Positions 11,005 through 21,700 of a stretch of DNA of 64,000 nucleotides are shown here, one piece after another (within the stretch, counting starts at the first letter, position 1; each line of letters begins with the position of its first letter). A program made the position numbers and the translations under genes. Source of the DNA: Paramacrobiotus metropolitanus (Eukaryota; Tardigrada; Eutardigrada; Parachela; Macrobiotidae); NCBI RefSeq assembly GCF_019649055.1, contig NW_026570322.1, forward strand, positions 458,307 through 522,306. Direction: 5' to 3'. Under the pieces are notes generated by a model, which searched no databases, was not told the origin of the DNA, and worked only from the letters and a program-made list of their open reading frames with translations.

Positions 11005-11770
11005 TCACAACAACAAAATTTCATTTAAAGCTGCCGCTCCATCCACTGTTCCGAGAACTGAAGCGGCGTTGCCCCGCTGAATTTCTAGTGACAACCGTTG
11101 ACGGAGAAATTCATGGGAGCGAGGTTCACCCGTGTGCAGTTGAAGTCGTTTGCCGATTTCCTTTACTAAGAGTATGGCTAGCTTCCCCCAAGGCCCAAGA
11201 GTTTCGAAACCTAGTGGAGAGAAGACATATCTACCCTCCAGATACGAGTACAGTCGTAATTTTTTATCTTCGGCCTCCGCAGCAGCAGCTCCTGCGGTAA
11301 CTGACGTGGATTGCAGGTAAGACATCGCAACGGTATCCACGCAGGTCGCGTCCCATGCCAGGCACATACCACGCTTCCAGGCAAAGGTTGTGCACCCATC
11401 CGGACGGCGATCGGACGTGTGGGATGTACCCCGGGGTTCCAGCTTAGCCGGGATGCCGGCTGACACTAACGATCTACACACAATACTATTCAAACCGCCG
11501 TGGCGTGCGTGTCTTCCAGCGGAAAAGGAGCAGGATAAGCCGTGGTGTCCATACTCATCTACGGACTTGTAACACTTCGCACATGAATGCGGCTCGCAGA
11601 TCTTTACGCCCAGTCTCAGGCCGACTGAAATCTTTACTGTGTCGTCGTCAAGGAGGTTACCGATGTGTGCAGAGGGCAAGGCATTCAACCAGAGGCCTGC
11701 TTCCGGTGTTGATTGAGCCATTAAGCGGGCACGGTTGACCTTATCGTCGCACTCACTTACATGCCATATT
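11005..11770 (-). pseudogene. LINE copy 2, C-terminal fragment of the RT polyprotein
   Basis: The minus-strand frame is homologous to the C-terminal part of the element at 5,470-7,520. Shared blocks are WLNALPSAHIGNLL, VGLRLGV, HGLSCSFSAGRHARH, RRPDGCT, LAWDATCVDT and the tail LSLEIQRGNAASVLGT. The copy starts inside the ORF at about 11,770, so it is strongly 5'-truncated, but it is open to its stop near 11,005. Only the region after the RT remains, so it has no enzymatic RT. The tail GNAASVLG is also readable, frame-shifted, at the end of copy 1. Confidence 0.75.
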
Positions 11771-11995
11771 GCCTCTCTCTTGTACGTACGTGTGACGCTG
11801 CACTGCACTCATCCACTGAAGAGGATATACCGCGTGCGCACACACTGAGCACTGAGCACTCTCTCGTTCCTCTCTCGCAGTACTACTCAGCGTTCATACG
11901 CTCGCGTTGGGTAGAGTCCAGTCTGCGCATCACACAGCTGATTCACGTCTTGGCCTGCATCAACGCACCTGTTTGCCGCCAGGATTCAATTGACA

Positions 11996-12038
11996 CTTGA
12001 TGCGTGTCGTTGGCGAGTCGCCAACGACACGCATCAAG
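11996..12038. repeat. Perfect 43-bp hairpin, one-base loop
   Basis: A 21-base arm (CTTGATGCGTGTCGTTGGCGA) is followed by a single G and the exact reverse complement. There are no mismatches. Its function is unknown; no T-run follows directly. Confidence 0.85.
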
Positions 12039-13561
12039 AACCCTTTTTAGCACACACTTTGCTATTTGGCCACACGTGCCTTTGTTCTTTCTTCCTGCTA
12101 TTACGAAGCATTGTCAGCCTTTATTGTCTAATAAAGACAGCATCGTGAGCTCCTCGCCATAGTCTGTTACAATATCTACATAAATTTATGAGTACATTTA
12201 CAATTATGAAAATTCCTAGACGCTTCTGGAAACTACTGCTTAAGTACTGTGAAAACGTTCAAGAATTTTAGAAACTTTCTGCAAAACAGAACTTGTTTTA
12301 CAACTGCAAATGAATCTCTTCTGAAAAATGACTGAATTTTTAACAAAATTTGGAGCTCGAACGAATGAGTCTGAAATTAGTTTTAGATTTACAAAGCTAA
12401 AAAGACGTAATAGTGTACAACTCTTAAGATAAGAATGATAAAGATTTGTAGCAGTACTTTGTAATAGACTGCGCTCAGTGCAAAACTGCAAATACGTTTT
12501 ATAACTTAAAAAAAGGTTTAGAAAGGTAGTAAAGATTTGTTAAAGTCGAAGCAGGACCAAAGCAATTTTAATTTCGTCGGCAGCAATCTTTACCTTCACT
12601 GACATGAAAGTCTCTACCTTCGTCTACGACACACGCCTTGAGTTCTCGCGCAGGGTTCAGTCTCTATCGTCGTGACAACGTAATAAATAAACTCCCACGA
12701 TACACGGTAAAGGCCGCAGTGCCAACGTCGTTGCCCAGCAAGTCAGCATTAATTCTATCGCGATTGTAGTAGCAGCAAAGTGCTTCGTAGCATTTCTTCG
12801 TAAACTTTTTTATTTAATAAGTGTTATTGACGATTTGTCAGGATTTTTGTGTAAGAACATGTCATAATACAAGCTGAGCACGGATGAATATTGGCTTACG
12901 ACTATTTAAAATTACATACGTCGTATCTTGATGTGTTGAATTGTGTTGCAAATTCAGAATGAAAGCCAGACAGCTACAAAGTACTTATTCAAGATGGTTG
13001 CCTGCGGTAAGCATCGTGGATTATTGATCTTTTGCCCCTTGAGTTTTTTCGTTCCTGGCTCAGCTGCTAAGTTTCTGTTTATTCTACTAAACTGGCACAA
13101 ATCTGAGAAGGCTATCAGTGGGCGAAATGGTTTGTTAACTGTTCACTCAGCCAGGGAAACACAAGAAACGCAGAGGCGAAGCCAAAAATTTTTCTTGTTC
13201 AAATTTATCATGCCCATGTTAGACCTATGGCATCCATGGTAACAAGCTTTCCAGTGACCTATGGGCCTACCGCGATCGCGATGGCGAAAGGTCAAGTGTC
13301 TAAGAACACTCCCCGCACTGCGAGGATTCTTGTGCAATTTGAAGCAGAAAAATCCATTGAGTAGAAGCGGAGATCACGCGTTACAATCAAGAGAGGCCGA
13401 AGGCCTGCAAGAGATGTTTAGTATTCATATAACCAGTTTACGGGATCTATTGTACATCCGTACGTATTGTCGTGGCGTACATTAGTTTTGAAAATTTGTA
13501 TTTAAAGAAACATACGAATCTTCTGTATTCAAAAAATTTTAAGAGCGTAAGAATTGTAAGA
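12039..13561. other. Gene-less stretch
   Basis: No coding exon is supported on either strand. A weak direct repeat links GACCTATGGCATCCATGGTAAC (from about 13,222) with GTCTATAGGGGCCCATGGCAAC (from about 13,861), bracketing the simple repeat that follows. Confidence 0.4.
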
Positions 13562-13708
13562 AGCTTTAAAACCTTAAGAAATCTAAGAAACCTTAGAACC
13601 TAAGAAACCTAAGAAACCTAAGAAACCTAAGAAACCTAAGAAACCTAAGAAACCTAAGAAACCTAAGAAGTCTAAGAAACCTAAGAAACCTAAGAAAGAT
13701 AAGAAACA
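13562..13708. repeat. (CCTAAGAAA)n simple repeat
   Basis: About a dozen near-perfect 9-base CCTAAGAAA units lie in tandem, with degenerate units at both ends. The reverse complement, TTTCTTAGG, is the core unit of the foldback elements at 16.3-17.6 kb and of a short tract at 46,145-46,195. There are no spacers, so this is not a CRISPR array. Confidence 0.85.
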
Positions 13709-14579
13709 AAGCAAAAGATACAGATTGCGCTAATCGCCAGCTTGATTACCATTATCATTTTGCCCTGGTTTTCCGATTTTTCGTTTTGTTTGCCGAAGCG
13801 ATGCCGGAGGCCGCGGTCTGCCTCTGTCGCTGCGAGTGTACAAATAATTAGGCCACGTCCGTCTATAGGGGCCCATGGCAACAATTTCTTTTTCAGGGCC
13901 TCTGTTTCCCCGATGGGGCGCATCGATTAAACAAAAGCGTAACATTACCGGCGTCGTTGCGACGATTCTAACGCACTTTTCTGCGCGAAAATCGGCCCAG
14001 CCGTTCGGCCAATCATTCGGAACAAAGCATACTCGTGTATAAGATGTTACGGATGTAGATAATTATCATTTTTATAGCTATTTTACCACCTTTTATTTAA
14101 TTATTTTATTTTTTGATATTGAAGTTACTACTTTACTGGCTATCCTACGCACAGAACCGCACCGGAAGGCAACCATAACATCCTGGCCACGTACCAGAAT
14201 TCAACTCACTCCCTGGCCACGAATCAACGGGTCACCTGGCCACGCACCAGATATCGCAGCTCGAAATGACACACATGCGCTCCTTCCGGTGGTCGAGCAT
14301 GTTCTGACGTTTTCCACGAGACTCCGCGGCCGAGGTGAGGCTGGCCACATGCCTCAAGACCCATGTCAGCGTTATCTCAACTTAATCTTTAATTTATAAA
14401 AAAACTAGATTATCATGCAGTAAACTGAGCAGGATGTCGTACAATGAACAATATTTTAGCATCGATAACATCGATCTTTATTGTTTTCAGCTGATACGGT
14501 AAATAAATAAGTACATCGGAATTCAGATAATGAATAAATTAAACAGTACAATAAATAAGCTAAATAATAAGAATTTTAC
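13709..14579. other. Gene-less stretch
   Basis: No gene is supported. A short degenerate tandem of CCTGGCCACG-n-ACCAG words lies at about 14,178-14,255. AT-rich sequence follows, up to the stop of the Ig gene at 14,580. Confidence 0.4.
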
Positions 14580-15461
14580 TTAAGTCATGCGTGACTGCAC
14601 TAGGATCTTGGCTTTCTGCACAATCCACTCATGTAGGCCAGCATGCGGCCGGAACCAGCATTCAACCGCACCCTTGCCGCTCGCGGCGGAGATATTCGGT
14701 ATGGACGTGGTAACAATGAGCGGACTGCGAAATCCACGATTGAGAAACTTGGCCGCTTCAAAACCGCTACGCATCTCTGCGCTCAGCTGCAGTCTGTGTG
14801 TTAGATGCGAGTACGGCGCTTCCACCGGTGTACTCAGCAACCGGCTGTTGTGACGCCACATAACATGGTTCAGCGGAAAATTATTCTTGACCGCTTCCGG
14901 TGACAGCGGCAAACGCAGCGCGCAAGCCACCGTTAAAGTGTCGCCTTCGGTGACCAGCTGATCGGGCATCGGCGTATAGAAGACCTGGCTGGCGCGGGTG
15001 ACCAACGGCAGTAGATAGTAGCGTTTAATGGGGATATTGGGTTCAACGGTTTTCACGCATGTCACCGCACCACTGGCCAGAAAGGAGACACTGCTGATGC
15101 GAAACAGCATGACGTCGTCCATGCGGCTGAAGCTGTACTCCTGACCATCCTCCACCGGCACCGGCTGCCCGCGTTCAAAGACGACACGGTCCTGGTGCAG
15201 CCAGGACACCGTATGCCAGTGCGTTCCGGGTGGCAGTTCACAGGCGAACGTGACGTTATCACCTAAGTGTGGCCGCTGCATCACTTCTTGATTACTAAAT
15301 GGCCGCTGCTGAGCTGCTGCTTCCCAGCTTGGGTCAAACTGCAGTATCGTCAGATCGCCCTGCCGATGTTGGCTTAGTCCTTTCTCAATAATTTCATCCA
15401 CTGAAACAAATTGCGTAGCGATTAGTATTGCTGCTGAACAGAACGGACGGCGGATAGCAAT
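14580..15461 (-). CDS. Secreted or membrane two-Ig-domain protein, 5' exon missing
   Basis: A single long exon of 882 nt runs from a TTAATTAG acceptor (first exon base 15,461) to TAA at 14,580-14,582. It opens with a hydrophobic, signal-like stretch (FCSAAILIATQFVSV) that lacks a methionine, so the start codon must lie in an unidentified upstream exon. Two Ig-like domains follow. The first has NVTFAC, VSWLHQD and a GAVTC end; the second has TLTVAC, VMWRHNS and a GAVECWF end. The C-terminus is EWIVQKAKILVQ. No transmembrane segment follows, so a secreted protein is inferred. It is a paralogue of the gene at 59,220-60,218: both share STP after the second-domain Trp strand and the EW-x-VQ ending. 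Ligand and role are unknown. Confidence 0.7.
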   Translation of the reverse strand: MAIRRPFCSAAILIATQFVSVDEIIEKGLSQHRQGDLTILQFDPSWEAAAQQRPFSNQEVMQRPHLGDNVTFACELPPGTHWHTVSWLHQDRVVFERGQPVPVEDGQEYSFSRMDDVMLFRISSVSFLASGAVTCVKTVEPNIPIKRYYLLPLVTRASQVFYTPMPDQLVTEGDTLTVACALRLPLSPEAVKNNFPLNHVMWRHNSRLLSTPVEAPYSHLTHRLQLSAEMRSGFEAAKFLNRGFRSPLIVTTSIPNISAASGKGAVECWFRPHAGLHEWIVQKAKILVQSRMT

Positions 15462-15644
15462 CTAATTAACTTTATCCTTCGCCCATGCTTAAAAAATAGA
15501 CCTTCTTACAGTGGACGTCAAAAAGGTGTTACATTCGGTCCGCGACCGATAATTTATTAGTCAAGACCAAATGACCAATAAAATGACCAATAAACTGCAA
15601 ACATGCATCTGACTACTGAGCACAAACTCATGCTGAATTCAAAC

Positions 15645-15998
15645 ACTTGCGCCGCGCACAGTTCCGAACGGAAACCATCCACCGATATCTCAAACGAAAG
15701 AAAAAACAAATATAAGAATTTTGATACCAAACAAGTTGTTTTTTTATGGGATCTAAAAGAAAATCGAGGCACTCAAAGTTTCTCGTAGACAAAGCATAGA
15801 ATTTAAATCCACGATTTACTTTCAGTTTTCACGCAGAAACAGTATGCTTTGTCTACGAGAAACTTTAAGTGCCTCGATTTTCTCCTGCATCCCATAAAAA
15901 ACAACTTGTTTGGTATCAAAATTCTTATAATTTTTTTCTCTTTCGTTTGAGATATCGGTGGACAGTTTTCGTTGGGAAATGTGCAAGTTGCAAGTAAT
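15645..15998. mobile_element. Foldback element with about 150-bp arms
   Basis: The left arm (about 15,645-15,800) and right arm (about 15,840-15,998) are inverted copies sharing CCACCGATATCTC, CAAACAAGTTGTTTTTTATG, CGAGGCACTCAAAG and TTTCTCGTAGACAAAGCATA. Only about 40 bp separates them. The inner TTTCTCGTAGAC and GCATA words recur at the centre of the foldback at 36,740-38,231, so the two belong to one family. There is no coding capacity. It lies about 190 bp beyond the first mapped exon of the upstream Ig gene. Confidence 0.75.
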
Positions 15999-16312
15999 AT
16001 CAGCAGGCCGATGGCCAGCACGGAATTTCGGCTGTTTGTACAGGTAAGTTCCTGGTTGCGCGCGTTTTGTGGGTGGGTGGTTTTTGTAACACCTTTTTGA
16101 ATTCCATTGTAGTTTGTGTTTGACTCAAATACGGTATCTAAGTATAACACAAACTAAGCAAGTCTATTTTTAAGGTTCCATCAAAATTTGTCATTAATGG
16201 ATTGTCAAGGTGTGTGTGTATGAGTGTGGTAAAACTAACGGTAAGGTAGAGCCAGCAAGCTGGGGCAAACTTTATACGTTGGCATGCACCAGCCTGTGCC
16301 CTATCCGCACCA

Positions 16313-16965
16313 GGACATTGGGGAGTGTGACATTGCGCCGCACCCAAATTCGACGCGCGACTTTTCGCCGCAAAGACATTTCGCCACGGGACATATAGTC
16401 GCAGCGACATTTTGTTTTGGGACATACTGCTTTGAGACATTTAACCTTTGCGACATTTCGACGCAAGACATCTGGTCGCGGACGGTTCGCCGTCATAACG
16501 AATTCGAATTGCTGTGTGTTCACATGTTTCCTGTTCAAGTTATTCTTAGGTTTCTTATTTTTTTTAGATTTTCGTCAGTGTTTTATGTATTCTCAGGTTT
16601 CTTATGATTCCTTCTTATGTTTTATGTATTCTCAGGTTTCTTATGTTTCTTATGTTTTGGGTTTCTTATGTTTCCTTGGTTTCTTAGGTTTCTTTAGTTT
16701 CTTAAGTTTCTTAGGTTTCTTTGTTATAATTTTTATTTTCGTCGATTGTTGTAAAACTTTTCATTCTCTAACGGATGCAAGGTGCTGTCGTCGAAACAGT
16801 CTTGCGGCTAAATGGCCTCGTGACGAAAGGTCTCGCGTGGTGGTGTCCTCCCGACTAAATGTCCCGCGACGAAACGTAGCGCTGTGAAACGGCCTTGCGG
16901 CGAAAAGTCTGCGACCGAATGTCTTGCGACTAGTTATCCTCGGCCAAATGTCGCGGTACCAGACT
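16313..16965. mobile_element. Phrase-repeat foldback E1
   Basis: The left arm (16,313-16,495) is a chain of irregular 20-25 base phrases built on GACATTTCG(C)C (for example TTTCGCCGCAAAGACATTTCG). The right arm (about 16,770-16,965) holds the same phrases in reverse complement (GCGACGAAA, CTTGCGGC-AAA, GCGACCGAATGTC). Between them lies a TTTCTTAGG/TTTCTTATG simple-repeat core (16,540-16,730). Arm symmetry is imperfect but extends over about 180 bp. I do not recognise the family. Confidence 0.65.
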
Positions 16966-17039
16966 CAGACATTGTACCAATAAAGGGCAAAATCAATTTA
17001 GTACTAGTAGCTTTTGTACAAAAATTAATGAGCGATTTT

Positions 17040-17400
17040 AGCAATGTGACTCGTGTCCATTCATTTCGGCCACCATTCATTTCGGCTACCATTCATTTCG
17101 GCTATCATAGATCCGGTTACCGCGTTCAATTTTCTTAGGTTTTTCTCAGGTTTCTTAGGTCATTCTTAGGTTATTCTTGTTTTTTAGGTTATTCTTAGGT
17201 TTCTTAGATTTCTTAAATTTTTCTTAATGCTCATTGCTTGAGAACCTTGGCTAGCCTTACAATAGAGTCATAGACTATTGTACATGTAAGCTAAAAATCG
17301 AACGCGATAACCAAATCTATGATAGCCGAAATGAATGGCAGCCGAAATGAATGGTGGCCGAAATGAATGGTGGCCGATATGATAGGGTGCCATGTGACTT
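17040..17400. mobile_element. Phrase-repeat foldback E2
   Basis: The left arm has three tandem CATTCATTTCGGCTACC-type units (17,058-17,108), then CATAGATCCGGTTACCGCGTTC. The right arm (17,296-17,385) has GAACGCGATAACC-AAATCTATGATAG, then four GCCGAAATGAATGGTG units. The core (17,130-17,230) is TTTCTTAGG repeat. The architecture matches E1 but the phrase differs. Confidence 0.75.
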
Positions 17401-17576
17401 TGGTTATTCTTTGGTTTCTTAGGTTTCATAAGTTATTCTTAGGTTTCTTCGGTTTCAGACGTTTTTGAGGTTTCCGAGATTTCTGAGGTTTCTTAGGATT
17501 CTTAGGTTTTTTGGGTTTCTTTGGCTTCTTAGGTTTCTTAGGTTGTTCTTAGGTTTTTTATGTTATTCTTTGCCGG
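17400..17576. repeat. TTTCTTAGG-type simple repeat
   Basis: Degenerate TTTCTTAGG/TTATTCTTAGG units continue past the right arm of E2. This suggests that E2 inserted into, or arose within, a longer tract of the same repeat. Confidence 0.7.
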
Positions 17577-17781
17577 TTTTGAAACCAGTTTTGTTTCAGT
17601 TTTTTATGTTTCGCTGTTTAGTGTATCTTGTAACACAGTTAGTACGCAGTATTTGTAAGTTGCGCCATATTTTCTGTTTTTGTCTGTAACTCTGGAAGGT
17701 TTGAGTATCCTCAGTCGGGACCAACGTTTTTGGTTTCAGGAAGAAAAGTTACATATGAAACACTTAAAAGTTGGTCAGTAG

Positions 17782-18096
17782 GTCGCGCCCGATATAATAA
17801 TAGTATACCTATCAGAATTCTATCACGCCTGGCGCAAGCAACATCACGAAACAACCAAATCTGGTTATCTAAAAAACCCTTCACAGGATATCCTACAAGT
17901 TGTCTCCACAGCGTGGTACAAAGTCAAACCTGAAACGATCAAAAATTCCTTCGTTGCCGCGAAAATCATTCCTCGAACGGAGACAGAAAATGATGAAAAT
18001 ACATTCCCCGTGGAGAACTCTCCTCCAAATGATAACAGTTTTCTTGAAATGAGCTGTGAGCTGAATTTGGACGAGTCGCTCTCGGAACTCGAATAA
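17782..18096 (+). pseudogene. C-terminal fragment of a pogo/Tigger-like DDE transposase
   Basis: An open frame without an ATG runs to a TAA at 18,094-18,096. Its middle reads DILQVVSTAWYKVKPETIKN then SFVAAKI, which matches the conserved end of Tigger/Jerky/pogo-type transposases: a helix with AW, then a P-x-TI-x-x-SF-x-x-x-GI-like motif and an acidic tail. The catalytic DDE core and the DNA-binding N-terminus are absent; repeat sequence abuts the 5' side. Such transposases target TA, which fits the many TA-flanked MITEs here, but a direct link is inference. Confidence 0.55.
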
Positions 18097-18980
18097 GCTA
18101 AATTTTTTTTCATTTGTTAAATTGAACAGAAAATGTTAAGAATTTAGCAATACCAAATTCGAATGCAGAATATCCTGGGAAAAACCAAAATAAAATGAGA
18201 ATTTGGATCGTGCTAGATTACAGTATTTCCAATTTATACTCGTACAAAAATAACATTAAAAGTCGATATGGCAAGGAGTGGTACGCGCACGCGGCCCAAG
18301 GCATTTTAGTGTCCTTTAATATCGTGTAAATACAGTACGAATACTCCAGAAATTCGATCCAGAAAAATAAAGTGAAAGACTCAAAATTGCTTTCGAAATC
18401 GGAAAAAAATACTTGATGAAATTCAGTCAACAAGCTTCATACGAAGATCGAAAAATATGAAAGTTCTGAAATTTGTTTTGCGTCGACCAAGATTTTACCG
18501 TTTACTTCAAGGATGACTACTGTTTTGGGTGGAGCTATTCGTTGTACCCTCTTTCAGTTAAATTCTAATAATTATAAGTTTATAACTAATTCATTTTCAA
18601 ATATTTTCGAAAACGCTTTCGTGCATTAGGTAAAAAAATGATTTCTCTACATTCTAGTACCGGAAAGACATTCTGGGTTCTTCAGGAAAACGCAATACAA
18701 GCATCCAAAAAGTGGACAACTAGAAGGGCCTCTCTACTGCGCGCAGTAGCGATTCAGTACACTAGCGGTAGCAGTAGTGACGTCAAGGCCCAGTAGTGAC
18801 TGTTTTTTTTACACTGCAGACGTTTGCGAAAGGTTCGTATTGTCGGCACATGGTTTCTATCATGTTTGCATACCGCCATATTGATATTGGTGACTACAGT
18901 CTGTGTCAGTGACCACTGTCAGAGAGGCAGCCTCTATCTATAGTATCGTTCGACAAATCTTTCAATACAGTCTGTGTGCT
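18097..18980. other. Gene-less stretch
   Basis: No exon is supported. A GC-richer patch at 18,730-18,800 contains repeated AGTAG/TAGCAGTAGTGAC words without clear order. Confidence 0.4.
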
Positions 18981-18982
18981 TT

Positions 18983-19763
18983 GCGGGTAGCCTAGTGGTG
19001 CCTCTCTCGGCCTTACCAGTAAAGTGAAAATCTGCGCAATGACCAAAATACGAGTCTTATATTACCTAGTAGAATAAAATGTGTAGTATTTTTAAAAAAA
19101 TGTTTTATTTTCCGGTTAAGTATTATTAATTTTGTAATAATGATATAATCATCCAAACCAAGTATGGAAAAACGTTCCGTGACGTCTACACGAGCATCCA
19201 AGATGCCGCCGCCCATCGCGCACCTGAGATACCCTTCTTCACTCAGATCTTGAGCGCTATTATTCGCTCTAATTTTCGATTTACATAGGGCGCCGACACA
19301 TAACTATTATTTTCATGATTTTTAAATCTAGAATTCTTTGAACAGCAATTTTTCTGGTTCGTAAAACCAGAAAGAAAAATTACGTCGTTCATTGCTCGGA
19401 AGTGAGTTTACTTCAGCTGGCGCTGAATCCGCGTATATGAACTGCCAACTGATACCATGCGATGCAGAATATCCGCGATCAGCATTAGAGAAGATCCGTA
19501 TCTCAGGTGCGCGATGGGCGGCATCTTTGATGTGCGCACGTAGACGTTATGGCACGTTTTCCCATACTTGGTTTGGATGACTATTACACAAAATTAATAA
19601 TACTTAACCGGAAAATAAAAAATTTAATAAAATACTACTCGTACACATTTTATTCCATTAGGTGATGTAAGTCAAATATTTTGGTCAATATGCGCCGATT
19701 CGAACTTTACGGGTTAGAGTATGGAGGTTGTCGGTTCGATTCCCTTAATCGGCAGGTTTTTTT
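18983..19763 (+). other. tRNA-like A and B boxes split by a foldback element
   Basis: GCGGGTAGCCTAGTGG (18,983-18,998) resembles a tRNA D-arm/A box. TTAGAGTATGG (from 19,714) and GGTTCGATTCC (19,733-19,743, a perfect B-box-like word) lie about 720 bp further on, followed by a T-run at 19,757-19,763 that would end Pol III transcription. The two pieces would read as one tRNA-derived sequence if the foldback between them were removed. An anticodon arm is not evident, so I call a tRNA-derived (SINE-like) sequence and not a tRNA gene. Confidence 0.4.
19015..19711. mobile_element. Foldback element with about 250-bp arms
   Basis: The left arm (about 19,015-19,260) and right arm (about 19,455-19,711) are inverted copies. 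They share AGTAAAG, TGACCAAAATA, GGAATAAAATGTGTA, TTTTCCGGTTAAG, ATCCAAACCAAGTATGG, AAAACGTTCCGTGACGTC and GATGCCGCCCATCGCGCA. The inner 100 bp of each arm (CGTTCCGTGACGT, GCCGCCCATCGCGCA) also forms the arms of the element at 36,846-37,355. There is no coding capacity. Confidence 0.75.
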
Positions 19764-20054
19764 GGAAGTTTCTATGCTATTCTAGCTCGTCTCTTGCACG
19801 ATCAGCGTAAACAGGCAGAGAACCCAGCAATCTCAAGCCAAGGCTGTATATATTACTGCTGGTATACAACGGTAGACACTAATCCTGCAAACGCCTGCGC
19901 CTCTGTAGTCAGCCAGTATACATTCTAAGCAATTTAATGTCTACGGGTATGAATACAAGGTAACTACAGCCTGTTAGCTCTCAACGTAGCAGATGACTAC
20001 CGTGACTACGACACAGGACGAAAAAACAGCCCACATTTTTTCTTTGGTACGAAA

Positions 20055-20164
20055 TGAGGTAACGCCATGGTAAAAGTTTTGAAAAGGTCATGTACTACCC
20101 TGGCGCCTGTGGCACGAATCGTACTCCATGATCTTTTCAGAACTGTTACCATGGCATTGCCATG
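20055..20164. repeat. Short inverted repeat
   Basis: TAACGCCATGGTAAAAGTT-TTGAAAAGGTCATG near 20,060-20,093 is mirrored by CATGATCTTTTCAGAACTG-TTACCATGGCA at 20,128-20,160. The arms are about 33 bp with several mismatches around a 35-bp spacer. Confidence 0.6.
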
Positions 20165-21700
20165 CAAGACTTTCTCAAGATAAAACCCATTATTTAATTA
20201 GTGGCTCAAAGCCTCAAAACAAGTTTATCTCCATCTATGATGTATCTAATTACTTAACAATCGGGCAGAATCGCCACGCCGTCCGAAAACTTGTTGTGAA
20301 AGTCCTTGTTGTCTCCTTTTGGGCCAAAGCTAAAATGTTTACCTTTTGCGCTGATGGCAGCGATGATATTGCAAAATGCTTCGGGGAGATTTTTCTAATC
20401 ATCTAAGCTGTCATCAAAACAGCATTACTGAGGTAGGATAAAGGCTTTGCTTCGTGAAAAGATATTTTTCCTGACAGAAACCAAAAGTTGCGTTGTCCAG
20501 TACAACCTCCACACCCTCTCTCCAGCTGGCTATGCCAGGGATCCAGCGGTAACATCACAGCTGTCCGCTGTAGTGACCTCATTGCGTAAGTTCTATAACG
20601 AACTGTCGAAGCGGACACTAATTAAGCGCTACAGAAATTAGTTTGTATCAGAGACCGCACAGTCGTGGCAGCTGGCGCCTCTCGGGGCTTGCTGTCACCC
20701 GCACGCAGGTGGCTACGCACTCGTTCCGTTCATATGCTGCTGATTACTTAGCGCACATTTTGTCAGTACTGACCAATCAGCATCACGCTGCTGCCCTCGT
20801 GAGGGGCGGAGCCTTGCCTACGAGCGATTCTATGTTATACGGCCTCAGCTGATATGTAGCTTCAGCAAGCTCTTCATTCAATGCGTTTGCAACACGGAAT
20901 CCACGAGCTCTTTACCAGCCACTTTTTCAGCATCACGAGGCCGCATGGCTTTTGTTGTTTTTAGCTTTATTGATTCCCTTTTGCTCCCCTTCTGCGCCAT
21001 GTTCTGAAATGGTAGCAGACCGATGGTATTCTTTTCTCTGATCTCTGAACCCCCAGTGGAGGCATGATTTTCGGTCAGCGAACTTGCTGCGACCATAAGT
21101 GGTTCAACGCCCGCGACCTACGAATTTTCATACGGATCTCCGTGGAAATTCCGCAACGCAAACGGATAAATCATACGGGCGTGCGGACTTAAAGTAGACG
21201 GCTCCCGCATCTTGGCTCATGGCCCAAAAACTGCGCAGGAACGATCCAGACCTATTAAAGGCCTATCGGCTACGCTGCGGTCTTTACGGTAGAAAAGCGC
21301 GAAGTGGACGTTGGAGCAGCTGTTAGGAACCGAAGAAGTCGGTAAGACCAGTGCTGTGGCGTCGTAGGAATTTTTTTGCGTAGAAGTTGGGAATTCGCCA
21401 CTGATCTTAATCTTTAAAAATTAATAACATTTGAAACGTAGATCCGAATTGCTTAAAAGTAGCACCATTAGAAAGATCGTTAAAAGCACTACTAGAATTG
21501 TGTACTTTTACCTTCCTAAATTAACTTCGTAAATTGTTATTGAATTGTTGGTGAGAAAATCCGCAATTTTGTCCAGCCAGAAATTTCGCGAAATGTCGCG
21601 TGACAATATTGTGGTTTACTTCTGCGTAAAACGGACCAATTAGAGGACGGGGTAAAATTCCCCGTACTGTAGGCCTGTAGTGAGTCATGCTTGTTTTTCA
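20165..21700. other. No supported gene
   Basis: A 72-codon minus-strand ORF with a true ATG (21,096 down to 20,878) encodes a Lys/Glu-rich peptide ending GKELVDSVLQTH. It has no recognised family, conserved start context or splice partner, so it is noted only. The rest shows no coding signal. Confidence 0.35.

Noticed and set aside
13562-13708. CCTAAGAAA array as a CRISPR or telomeric repeat
   Set aside because: There are no spacers, and the 9-base unit differs from the TTAGG telomere repeat; it is a plain simple repeat.
16417-16887. 156-codon ORF rich in Phe/Leu
   Set aside because: It is the translation of the TTTCTTAGG repeat core and phrase arms.
19701-19763. A functional tRNA gene
   Set aside because: GCCGATT and AATCGGC could pair as an acceptor stem and a B box is present, but the span is only about 61 bases and no anticodon arm can be folded.
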